Positions 12,536-24,066 of a stretch of DNA of 64,000 bases are shown piece by piece. Below the pieces are notes generated by a model that was given only the letters and a program-made list of their open reading frames with translations, did no database searches and was not told where the DNA came from. Made by a program: the position numbers and the translations under genes. The DNA is from Vespa crabro. Taxonomy: Eukaryota; Arthropoda; Insecta; Hymenoptera; Vespidae. Position 1 is the first letter of the stretch. Every line of letters begins with the position of its first letter. The stretch is from contig NC_060960.1 of assembly GCF_910589235.1 (NCBI RefSeq), positions 5,386,839-5,450,838 of the forward strand, given 5' to 3'.

Positions 12536-13688
12536 TTTTTTTCCTTCTTCTTCTTCTTCTTCTTCTTCTCCTTCCCTCTTTCTCTATTTTTTTTTGTTTC
12601 TTTTTTTATTTCTTTTTGGCTGTTATTCCGTTCGTTTTCTCTGCGAATCAGAGCACACGACCCACCGAGCGCAGCTGGTCTGCGATTTGAAAAAAAAAAA
12701 AAGTTAGTAATTAAAAATAAAAATGAAATTGAAAGATTATGCCCTGGTTGGCTGAACTTCGCTTTGACTCTCGGCACTGCCATTTTCGTAACGTTGTTGT
12801 ATTTGTTTTTATTAAAGCGGTTATTTCAGAGTCTCGATAGAAAGACTCAACGACAAAAAGTGCCTTTTAAAATAAACGTACGCACCGCTCAAAATGTATA
12901 ATTTATTTTTTTTCTTTTTTATCGTTTACCACTGACCGTTCTCCAACAAAAAAAAAAAAAAAAAAAACAAAAAGAAAAAAGAAAAAAAAGAAAAAAAGAA
13001 AAAGTAAAAGAAAAAAGAAAAAAAATAAAATTAAAAGAAATAAAAAAAAAAAGAAAAGAAGAACAAAAAACAAAAGGAATAAGAAAACGAACTTTTCAAA
13101 GTTTATCGATCAAATCGATACGTTGGAACAATGTATGTATGCGTGTATGATTATTAACGATCGGCCCATTCGTCGAGAACGTAACATTGTAAATTTTTTT
13201 TTTTTCGTTTTTCTCGCCGAGACTCGGTCGATAAAACAGAGTGCGAAAAAAAAACACAAATTCAAAATTTTTGATACGACGTTTTTATATATAACGTGTG
13301 TATGTAATAATATTATCGTCGTGTCACTTCGTAGTCGAATTATCGTCGTTATCACGACTAATATAGCACGCGTTCATTCAACGATGGTACCCCCCGTGGC
13401 CATATATTTCGTTGTATTGTAATATCGAGAAACGAGATGGAGGGACATAGCGAAATTTCTATCGAACGATCTTGTAAATAATTTTTGTAAATAGATAATC
13501 GACAATCATGTTTTAACGCGCTTATAAATTACCGTGTATATGTATTATATTATAAAATGCGAGAAGCGCGCGCCCGCGCCCAAGTATTTACGTACAATAC
13601 AAACGTACGTATATGTATGTGTATGCATGCAGCGAATGGGGGAGGTAGGAGCGATGGCGAATTTGCCTTGTATGTACCTCGCACTTCG

Positions 13689-13746
<58 letters not shown>

Positions 13747-14230
13747 ATTTTTTTTGTCCTCGAACGAGAGAGAAAAAGATCAGAACAGAAAAAAAAACGA
13801 ACATTTTCTCGTCGCTTGAGACGAAAGCGAAGAAAAAAAAACCCACGTATTATTATTATTATTTCTCCTTACTGAAGTGCCCGATTTATTACACTCATGT
13901 ATTTAATTAACGTTATGTTTGTATTATTTAGCACGTTACTACGGAGTATAAGTACGATAATGATAAAAATGAATCATGATAACGATAAAATTAAGGACGA
14001 TTATAACGATAATGATACTTCTCCTTTCTTTCTTTCTTTCTTTCTTTTTCGTAAAGAAACATTACACGCATTACAGACACGTACAGACTCTCTCACTGAA
14101 AGGATCACAATTACAGCATGATTTGTAAGTAACGGTTCGTATGGTAATGATTAAAAAGAGATAAATACAAATACATTCTCGTCGTACTTTTCATTTGTTT
14201 TTCAATAAATAATTTTATCCCTTGTTAAGA
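11756..14230 (+). other. kibra 3' UTR
   Basis: No coding exon is visible after the kibra stop. The stretch is AT-rich with poly-T, poly-A, a (TTTC)n block at about 12479-12534 and (TA)n at about 13688-13743. It plausibly extends to the AATAAA at 14204. Use of earlier sites cannot be excluded. Confidence 0.6.
14204..14209 (+). terminator. Polyadenylation signal, likely kibra
   Basis: AATAAA lies about 2.4 kb after the kibra stop and about 580 bases before the next gene's ATG. A second AATAAA at 14513-14518 is the alternative. Confidence 0.5.
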
Positions 14231-14786
14231 TGAACGACTAAAAAGAAAAAAAGAAAAATTGTTAAAACAATTGTTTAGAATATATTAAGAAATGTTTTAA
14301 CAATCGATTATTAACAAACAAATTGGATGAACTGTAGCTATTTGTGGTGTTCACGTAAAAATTTATACAACAAATGCAAATGTTAAATCTGTTCAAATTA
14401 TTGTTTCTTATAAAACTAAATTATGATATTGCTTTGTCACATTTTTTGAGGTCATTGTACGTTCCGTTCTTTTTTTTTTTTTTTTTCTATTATTGAAACG
14501 TCAATTTCGATCAATAAAAGAATACATAAGTAAGTGCTTACTTTTCGATTAGGTTGATCACTCCATAAAAAAAAGTGTCATCGACATTTTCATCGAAGAA
14601 CAAGCTGAAAGTTCGATAAAGCTAGACTGTAAAGTTCTTCGTTTATACGAAGAATGAATGTGTGTGTGTGTGTGTGAGAGAAAGAGAGAAAGAGAAGTGG
14701 AAACGTATAGTAAGGGTCGAATCTCCTGATCATAGTTTAGTAGAGCGGTGCGCGGCCACGAGCTCGGCCGCTCATCGGCCAGCGCA

Positions 14787-14913
14787 ATGCTGTTTTGCAC
14801 TTTTGTGCGAACAGCATTTTCCGTATCCCTTGGTGCCGTTGTTCAAATAGTGATCTTGGTTTTACAAAGTTCTACCACATCGAGGGTTCAAGCTACTCTG
14901 CCACCTGGTGCTG
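14787..14913 (+). CDS. First coding exon with signal peptide (KIAA1549-like gene)
   Basis: The ATG at 14787 lies in a GC-rich pocket and opens 42 codons plus one base before a GTTAGT donor. It encodes a typical signal sequence: a short N-region with Arg, a hydrophobic core (AVVQIVILVLQ) and a likely cleavage after SRVQA. The dangling G joins AA of the exon at 18705 to make Glu and continues as EDEIILIEHLPGRR. The exon is too short to appear in a length-based scan. The phase match plus signal sequence is the evidence; no transcript was seen. Confidence 0.75.
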
Positions 14914-15908
14914 GTTAGTTCTACATTTTTCTGACCTTTGGGCAAAATATTTATCGAATTGCTTCTTTGGATATTTTTCGAGTTTATCAAGCAGATCCTT
15001 TGAAAACAACGACAAACTTCATTTCTTTTTTTCTTTTTTTTTCATACAAAATATAATTTTTCTTATTTTCTCTAAAAAAGATTTAGTATTGTTTGATATG
15101 ATCGTTTTGAATAAGTTACATTTATCATTGTTTCGTTATAATTATACGTACGTTTATGGAAATGTTAAAAAGTGATTATAAATTATTGGACTTGCGTCTA
15201 AATAAATACATCGAATGTTATTTTGCTCAGATCAATTGGCCGCATCGAATTTTTCGTACATATCTACGAATAATAATCGTAGATTAAATAATTTAAATGA
15301 ATTTAACTCAAGCCTCACTCTTAAATCATAAACGATACGTAATTTGTTAATGAGATTTTTACCTTGTCAAGTTATCATGTTGAATTTTTATGAGAAACAA
15401 TGAGATAGAGAGGGTTTAGAGATTTCGTCTGAGATACACGTGGTCGATCGATTCTTGTCGTCTAGTTGAATAACATAGATAGAGACATATCCGTGTTATA
15501 CGTACGTGTTTATTGTTACTGTATGTGTATTCTGACGATATCACTTCCGCTTTTAATTCCATCGACCTTGTCCGTGTATTTTCGCATTCGTCGTTCCGCC
15601 GGTTAAATTCGCATATATGTATGTATCTATAGAGATAGAAAGTCGCCGGCAGGTTAGAGGGTAGTACACTTAAGTAATTCAACGCTCGCCGCAGGTGCGC
15701 GTCAGGTAATCGATATTATTATCGGCACGATACTTACGACACGTGGAACGCGTGCCATTCGTTCGATGATTCGTCACGAATCTATATGTTTCGTTACTCT
15801 TGGAATTCCATTGAAAGAATTAAAAAAAAAAAAAAAAAAAAAGAAACGAGAACAAAATGTAAATACATTCATTTTATTTTCAACCAACGAAGAAAATGAA
15901 TTATTAAC

Positions 15909-15973
<65 letters not shown>

Positions 15974-18900
15974 CATTATGATTATTATTAACGTTAATAT
16001 TTAATCCTAATTAAATTATTAATTATTATTAATATATAGCATTAACATTCTCATTTTATTCGTTAATTAATTGTTCGTAAGTTAAAAGTATAAGAAATAT
16101 TTTCTTTTTTATTTTCAATAAATTTTAAACGATTTTTTTGCTTTTGTTGAAAACATGATTATAATTCTACTTAAGTACGAATTCGTTCGATAATTCATTC
16201 GATCTCCTATCAAATATATTTGTGTTTTATGATACACATTTTCGGTATTACTCGATGTATTTTTTACGAGGCAATTAGCCTTTCTTCTGAAACATAAAGT
16301 AAGAAATGCATTGCGAAGGCACGCACGCCAAAAGGTTTTTCAAGAGATCATGCGGACAGGCATATCTTAGGCTCAGGGTTAATCAAAATCAATTTCACCG
16401 ATTCTCACCATAGGAACTCAGTTTTCTATTGATTTAACACCTCCTGACCATTGCCGTCTAAAAATATCTTTGGTGGGTGGTGCTCATAAAGTCGACGATA
16501 AAATATACGCGTGTGCTGTTTAAAAAAAATATGGAAAAATCGATCGATTTATTTGAAGAGAGAAAATGAAAAATTAATCGTAATTCAATGATGATGATAT
16601 AAGTTGAAACATTATTTAGAAATAGGGAAATAATATTCGCGATTGAAAAGAAAAAAAAAAAAAAAGAAAAAGAAGAAAAGAATCGATCGATTCCGAGATT
16701 CGATTAAGATTTCATCTTTTTTTTTATTTTTGCGACGAAGCGACACTTCAATACGCACAAAATTGCGTTGGACATTGTGACGACAACACTTCGGCGAAGT
16801 TTCCGGACCGGAAACGCAAACCGACCGTAAAACCAGGTCGTCCTAACGGCGTAGAAAAAAGAAAAAAAAAAAGAAAAAACATACGACGAAAGAATGAACT
16901 TCGGCTAATTCCGTAAGTCATAATGTCATAATCCTCATTTTGGACTTATTCGGAAAAAAATATCCAATGAAATCGATTTCGAAGGATATGAATTAAATAT
17001 TTGGGGGGGGGTCTAACATCGTCTGGTTCATCCTTAAGAATTTCGATAAAATATATATCAGAACAAAGGAAAGAGAAAAAACTGTCTTTTAACTAAAAAA
17101 AATAACAAAAAAAAACAATATCTTTTTTCTTATCTATGAAAATTTATACCTTTGCTATTACACTTGACAATTAGAATTATCAATTTTAACGATACCGAAA
17201 AATATTAATATTTCAAATTGCAATAAACAGAAAAGAAAAAAAAACTGAACTGATCACCGATTCCTAACGGTTAGTATACTGACATAGTCACTGTTAAAAT
17301 CAGATAGTAAAGAACCACAAAGAACTATATATATATATGCATATAAAAAAGAAAAGAAAAAACGAAACGTATAATTTTTTCTATTTTAAAGACAAGCCAT
17401 TCATTCGACCCAGTTAAAGACTTATAATCGCGTAGGATGTAGAGTATGGTTGCATAAAATATAACCCTTGAGAAAATATTCCACCATACAAGTGTGTCAT
17501 ATCGATGATTGCACTATGAAATATGCTTCGTTCGTTCGTTATATTTATTTATCTTTAATATTCATAATTCATTTATTGATTTCATTCGATATGGATGTAC
17601 ACGTCGAATGTACGATAAAAGGGAGCAAAGAGATTATTAGAACTTTATTATCAGATCTAATTAAATCACTAAACTGATCCATATAAAAAAAAAAGATATA
17701 TATATATATATATAATAAACTTTTTATAGTCGTAATTATTTACTTCATTCATTAAGAACTTTATTATCAGAACTAATTACATCTTTAAACTGATCCATAT
17801 AAAAAAGAAGATATATATATATAATATACTTTTTATAGTTATAACTATTTGCTTCATTCATTAAGTTTTGGTTGTATTTAAAAAAGAGAAAAAAAGAAAA
17901 ACGAATGCGGAAGTTGAAGGTATTCCGACGAGTGTTTTAACTTCCGTTTAAAAACTAATATTTTTCCGGACTGTGTGCGAGGAAATAATGTTTTTCATTT
18001 CTTCGAGACACATTGCCGTTTCTCTGTCACGAGATCGCGTGATAAGAGGACAGGTACGCGTCTATATGCGGCGTAGCGAAGCTTATTGGTTCGTTTCCGA
18101 GGACGATCGGTTCATCCCTAGCGTTGTCGTGACACGAGTTCACCCTCGCCGGGGTATAAGGTCGTTGCTCTTTCTCGTCGATTAAGATCGAAAGAGTTTT
18201 TTTTCCACCATTTACATCATTCAACATATTAAAGTACACAATTTTCATTAAGAAAACTTTATAAAAGTATACATTTTTTAAATACTGTTTATTTTTTATA
18301 ATCGTATACTTTTTTTATTTTAAATTAATTAATCTATCCGATTCATTTATTCTCATTCTCTGGTAATATTACCACAAGAACAAAATTACGATTTTTATGA
18401 TTTATCTTTACGCATTAATAATCATTTATTAATTATATTTTTAATTCAATGATAATGATAAAAACGTCGGTTATGACTTTTGATCATTATATATATATAT
18501 TTTTTTTTAGTTCGATGATTACGATTCATTTTTACGATTCTTTATCATTGTTTAGTAGTTTTGTGATATAATTGATTAGTAATAATTTATTATCTCCATT
18601 GTTATGAATTATTTATTTTGTTCAGAATGGCACGAGTAATCAATTTATGCAAAACAAAAAGAAAATTCTTGTGTGTTAACATTTGTTTGGTTTTCCAATT
18701 GCAGAAGACGAGATCATTTTGATCGAACATCTACCTGGTCGTCGAGTTCATCTACAAGACTTTTTTTGGACTGGTATAGATGACGCACCACCATGGGTCG
18801 ATCCAAATCAAGGTTTGACCTTCTACGAGACCAGAACGATTCATCACACTGTCACTATTTATTCTCCAAATGATAACGATGGTAAAAGTGCTTCAGCACC

Positions 18901-21900
18901 TGCACCACCACATGGATCCACTCCTCAGGGATCTGAATGCACGACTTGCATTAATCCCACTCCGCGTTTAGATGAGGACGAGGACCAAGACATTGGGATT
19001 CTAATTGGCGAAGATCCTGGACCGAGGTTATTAATGACTATTATATAAAAGATAAATGAAAAAAAAAAAACAAGAAAAATTATTTGTAATATATTTTCAT
19101 ATGTTCCTAACGGTATCATGTAATAAGGAAACGTTAGCGACGAAAGAAAGAAAAAAAGAAAAAAAAAATAATAATATTACGGACTGTTGGCATTTCGTAA
19201 TTTCATTCTTTTTTTTTTTTTACTTTTTTCTTTTGACTAACAAAACTGGTTCCACACAAGACCTGGTTTGACGTTTATTAGTTATTTATTATAATACCAA
19301 TATGTAATAAAATTTGAATGTCCAATTTTGACTATTCCCAATATATATCTGATATAATCTAATCGCATAAGAAATTTATTATAATATTTATGGGAAAAAA
19401 GGTACTGGTTATTGACCGTTTTACGAGCCGGAGAATCCGTACCACAGAAAGTGGAGTTAAAATTGGCTCGTCTCTATCGGACCGCGTTTTCAAGGCAACA
19501 ACAACGTCATCTTGGTCTTCTCTCGACCGATCCTCGTGCTCGCAGAGCAACCGAACAACGTGGATTCCACGAACGAATGGTGAGTGAAATCCGATGGTGT
19601 CGTAGTTTCATGATAGTGATTTTTTTTAAATATAATTTTCATAACAAGATCATATCATTTTTCAGGCAACTGGTACGATACTAAGAAAGTCATTGAAAGA
19701 AAACCCAACGATTCCGACAGAAAGTTCAATCGAACTGAAGGAAGAGAGGATGATCGATGTATCGGAAGGAGAAAGAAAATTTTTCTCGAAATTTCATAAC
19801 AACGACAGTGAAATTTTGAATAATGTCTTCAATAATAATAAAACTCATGAAGATTTAAATGAGGAAGACAATGAAAGATCTTCGAAAAAAGTGCCATCGA
19901 CTTTGAACTATTTGGGTTTGAAAAAGCTTCGATTAAGAAGTTTGAACAAACAGGAAGACGATGATGTAATCCTTAAAAATTCGTCGTCGATGATTTTTAA
20001 GGATCAGCATCCATTGAACTTCAGTTCAAGGTCATCCGTTGATTGGAGACGAACTGAAGAAGGCAATAAGGAAAGCATCAATTTGACTGCCCGATCAAAA
20101 TTACGTTCTTTGGATGGTGTCGTACAGATCAAGATGCACAATACGAGCATAACAGAGGGCGAAGGTACTAGACTGATCTATTCCGTTCATCTTGGTGGAA
20201 GACCCGTACCAGCTGAAACAGCAGCCAGAGACATGGCTCTCCTTTCATCTCAAGAAGTTGCTCTTGAACTTGGTGTACCTGTTATTATTCGAAGTGAACG
20301 TGAGTATAAAAAAAAAAAAACAACAACAAACAAAGAAAAAAATTGATGATCAAATCGATGTTTACAAAATTTTAATGTCCGTACACTTTTCTCAATGAAA
20401 CGAGATATTTCTTTTTTTTTTTTGTATAATCATTTAAAAGTCAAAAAAATAGTATTTCCTGAATTTTTTTTTTATTAAGACCTATTGTATTATGGCAACA
20501 AAGACATTTTATTAAAAAAAAAAAAAAAAAATAATAATAATAATAATAATAAAAATAAAATAAAAAATAAAAAAGATAAAAAACTTCTATATCATTGTAT
20601 TTCTATCTTTGAAGCGAACAATTTTGTCCCGAAATATATTCCTGAAAACAACGAAAATAATTGAGATAATCAAATTAAATGAGATGTCATCATTGAAATT
20701 ATACATTTCAAATCTATACAAGCATTTATAAATATATAATATGTTAATCGAAGTAACGATTTATTTGGAAAATGATTTACTTATTGAATATTTTTTAGCA
20801 TATTTAAAAGAGACGAGACCCTTAGCCCTTTCGAGAAAAAGGGACGTTTGGTTGCTGGTAGGAGCTGCTGGAGCTGCTATAATCTTGTTAGTCCTACTCC
20901 TTATTGGTTTGGTTCTAATAGCCAAGAGAAAACGAGCACACAGTGCTGTTGTACCACCACCGAACAAAAGTATACTTAAAAAGGAAAGGGATTATGTTCT
21001 ACCAACTTCTGGCCTTGACAACACAGCTTTCTTGACGCCTGACTCAGAAGGCAAGGTATGTAAGCAAATTTATTTTATCATATTAAACGAGCTTACAAAT
21101 GCATATAATGCATTTAAGACGAATAAAACTTGACTTTAGACATCGATAGGGTTAACAAATCGTCATGCAAGTTATCACAAAATTCTTGCCAAATCTTTTC
21201 CAATTGACGATAACAAATTTGCATTAGAATGCAGATTTCTTTATAATATGAATGATATATATAATTCATTTGAATTGCAAATTATTGGTATAAGGTTCAT
21301 CCATTTATATCTCATGATGGAAGTTTATTTTTTTTTCTTTTTTTTAGTTAGTCGTAATAAAGTTTCCCTTTGCGTGATAACGAAAGAATTCGATGGGTCA
21401 GAAAGAAGATAGAAAATAATATTGTTAGGGTTTACACGCAATCGTGTAAAAGGATAAGGGCATATTATGAAGATGAATTTATTTTCTCTTTTTCATTGGC
21501 ATGACGATATCGATTTTAATGAGCGTTGTTAGGAACCAAATAAACATTTAAATTGCGTGTTAGTAGCTGATACATACCTTAAAAAGTTTCTTTCTTTGGC
21601 AGATCGAAGGTACTAGTCAAAGGCAAACACCAAGAACCCTTTCGAGAACTCCTGATACCACTGATAGTCTTCATCGTAGTATCGACGAGTTCTCCACGGA
21701 CAACGAGGAAGAATCTAAAAAACTTACTGCAGTTAGTCCATGGAGCATCGAAGAACAATCTTCAAGAAAAACAAGGTAATCACTTGTTAAACACTATTTT
21801 AATCCTGCAAAAGCGTTTAATCCTGCGTCAACTTAAATAATAATAAAATTTAATAATAATAAAAATAAAATTTATTTCGTTGTTTCCATCAATGATTATG

Positions 21901-23504
21901 CGAAATTATTAAAATTAATAATTCTTTTTTTTTCCATACCTTTTGTTCATTATTAATATTAATAAATATAAATTGTTTTTGAGTAGGAAAAATATAATAA
22001 ATAAATAAAAAAAAAAAAGAAAAAGAAAAATGATAAAAAGTACGAGAGTTTATATATAAAATAATATTATATATAAATAATATTATTTGTGATTCTACGA
22101 ATAAGTAATTAAATCTTTATGAAATATAGAACGACACAGAGTAGAATGACAAGAACAAATGCCATCGATCCACCTAGAACTCCAGATTCAATGGATACTA
22201 TTGCTGATCATACAGAGATATTGGAATCTCTTGAGAATGGTTATCCGAGGCAAGAAGAGATTCCAGTCTCACCACGTTCTTATCTGTCCATGCCTTCTTG
22301 CAAGCAATTTCCAAGTATGCGAAGCGTCGAACCACTTTCGAGAGTACTCGAGCCAGTAACAGTAAGCAATGCATTCGTGTGACCTACCGTAGCTTAGTAG
22401 TAGAGATATTGAAAGAATATTTTGTCTGATTAGGTCAAGCATTTGGACGTAGACTCTCCTGAAAGTGGAAGACGCAAAGACAATGGCTACGTCGTTCATC
22501 AAAGAACCGAGAAAATGGGTGAAACATTTTTAACGAGAGCAGCTAGTGCCTCTAGAGATCCTGGAGTCGTTGGGCCTATCGTTTGGACACTGAAGAGACA
22601 AGGATTATCTACCGAAGGTACGATACACTTTTTTCAAAAACTTCATAATTAATTTTTTCATCGTTCTATAAATTAAAAATGAAAACGAATCAACCGTTTC
22701 CGAAAGAACGTCGTTCGTTGAAATTAATTAATAAAATAACATTATATCGAGAATAATGTTATTTCGATTCTCTCGGTGACGGTTTCGTTATTGAAATATA
22801 AAGAAGTTATCATATGGTCGCACATTCTCTCGAAAAGTATTACATTATTATCAGGTAATGGTACGTCCGAAATATCGGACGTCGAACAAATCTTCGTGGG
22901 ATCAGGTGGTCCCGTGGGTCGTGCAAGGAGACGCCTCCACGAACTCCTCGAGGACTCCTTCAGCCTCTTCGGAAGCAGAGACCCCAAGTCCAGAGAATTT
23001 CAAGCGACGAATACGCGTCCGAGCTCTGCCGTACGCACGACAGATGCTCTCACGATATTTACCGAAGGAAGGTTGGTAATTATTATTTCTGATCGGTGAG
23101 ATACTTTAACACACACATTATATATTTATATATTTATATATTTAAGCGTAAGAAAACAAATTTTTAATTTTATTTCTATCTTACACTATTTGTTTACTTC
23201 TTAAAATTTTATTATTGTTTTTAGTCCGACGTCAACGTCGCCAGCAGAATTAAATACTCGACCTCGCACATCCGTATCGTCAAGAAGAAATCTGGCAGAG
23301 GACATTCCTGAAACTGGCCAGTCGAGTCATACACATGGTACTTGGGGTTCCAGACCACTCAGTGCCGGTCCGTTTCACAAACCTAATCTACCAGAAGTGG
23401 ATACCAGACGTATCTTAGCGGATTCTCAACTCTCACCGGAGGATCCAGCGATACCTTTAATCAGCAGTATTAAGAAAGAACTGGAAAAGTTCTCTCCGCG
23501 ATAA
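14787..23504 (+). CDS. KIAA1549/UPF0606-like single-pass membrane protein
   Basis: Ten exons were reconstructed: 14787-14913, 18705-19026, 19402-19579, 19666-20299, 20799-21055, 21603-21775, 22130-22361, 22434-22617, 22855-23071 and 23225-23504. They total 2,604 bases (867 aa plus stop) and every junction is in phase. The protein has a signal peptide (about 1-36), a luminal or extracellular part with an Arg/Gln-rich helix (KLARLYRTAFSRQQQRH) and a membrane-proximal domain (about 360-420, ending VPVIIRSEPYLKE), one transmembrane helix (about 437-459, VWLLVGAAGAAIILLVLLL) followed by KRKR, and a roughly 400-residue Ser/Pro-rich cytosolic tail. The tail has a SILK motif, the RARRRLHELLEDSFSLFG helix and the end IKKELEKFSPR. 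The layout and the PVPAETAARD and TWGSRPL blocks recall KIAA1549, whose function is poorly known. Family assignment is from memory; the gene itself is secure. Confidence 0.8.
15906..15972. repeat. (TTA)n microsatellite
   Basis: More than 20 copies of TTA lie in intron 1 of the KIAA1549-like gene. Confidence 0.95.
17639..17865 (+). repeat. Tandem duplication, two units of about 115 bp
   Basis: Unit 1 (17639-17754) and unit 2 (17755-17865) both start AGAACTTTATTATCAG, share CTGATCCATATAAAAAA and a TA run, and end near CATTCATTAAG. They differ by scattered substitutions and by the TA-run length. Confidence 0.85.
20300..20798 (+). other. Intron 4 of the KIAA1549-like gene
   Basis: AT-rich intron with a long A/AAT run near 20512-20580. 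No other feature seen. Confidence 0.85.
20969..20980 (+). other. SILK motif in the cytosolic juxtamembrane segment
   Basis: The codons read Ser-Ile-Leu-Lys about 20 residues after the transmembrane helix (PPPNKSILKKERDY). [GS]IL[RK] is a known docking motif for protein phosphatase 1, usually together with an RVxF motif. I do not see a clear RVxF in this tail. Confidence 0.5.
21056..21602 (+). other. Intron 5 of the KIAA1549-like gene
   Basis: About 550 bases of AT-rich sequence between GTATGT and TTTGGCAG. No other feature seen. Confidence 0.85.
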
Positions 23505-23874
23505 TTAATTAACGAAACAGTTGAATTTTACGGGACACCATTTTTACTTCGTGAGATTGCTAGCTAATTTCTAAATTTATCGATATTGATAATAATTTCA
23601 AATCGTAGCGTATATACGTATTTAAGTCAATATTGAAAAAAAAAAGAAAAGAAAACGTACATACACACACAAGATTATTCATTAGCTTTCATTAATTCAT
23701 ATAAATCTGATTTTGTTTTGATCAGTCTTGAACATGTATCATTGTAAATACCATGACTCGATCTTGTAGGCACATTATTGTAATTATCAATTGACGACCG
23801 ACAGCGACGAAAGCACTGTCGTGATGGAATACGTTCGACAATTAAAATATACATAAATTTGATTAATGAGATTA

Positions 23875-23880
23875 AATAAA
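23875..23880 (+). terminator. Polyadenylation signal of the KIAA1549-like gene
   Basis: AATAAA lies about 370 bases after the stop codon and is the only canonical hexamer I see before the convergent gene. Confidence 0.6.
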
Positions 23881-23891
23881 ACTTGATCGAT

Positions 23892-23897
23892 TTTATT
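23892..23897 (-). terminator. Polyadenylation signal of the HEMK1-type gene
   Basis: TTTATT on the plus strand is AATAAA on the minus strand, about 170 bases after the HEMK1-type stop at 24067. Confidence 0.6.
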
Positions 23898-24066
23898 TTA
23901 ACGCGATACCTAACAACTTTCGACATTATTAAGAATCATATTTAAGAATATATTCTATAATACGTTTTTATACTTCTATCTTTTTTTTTTTTTGGTCGAA
24001 AATTACGAGTCAATATATTACTATAAAGTATCATACTTGTTTAAACAAATATGGCGATAAAATATT

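Larger units (their letters stand above)
14914..18704 (+). other. Intron 1 of the KIAA1549-like gene
   Basis: About 3.8 kb of AT-rich intron. It holds a (TTA)n array at about 15906-15972, several A/T homopolymers, a GC-richer pocket with palindromes at 16788-16815, a tandem duplication at 17639-17865 and another GC-richer pocket at about 17960-18185. I saw no further exon that fits the phase. Confidence 0.7.
23505..24066. other. Shared 3' region of two convergent genes
   Basis: The KIAA1549-like gene (plus) and the HEMK1-type gene (minus) end facing each other with 562 bases between stop codons. Their AATAAA signals are at 23875-23880 (+) and 23892-23897 (-), so the two 3' UTRs probably overlap by a few tens of bases. 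Confidence 0.7.

Noticed and set aside
17973..18185. 70-codon frame in intron 1 of the KIAA1549-like gene
   Set aside because: A GTACGC donor-like site exists, but the phase-matched signal-peptide exon at 14787 explains the gene start better.
19056..19271. Lys-rich frame after the second KIAA1549-like exon
   Set aside because: Intronic A-rich sequence; the protein continues at 19402.
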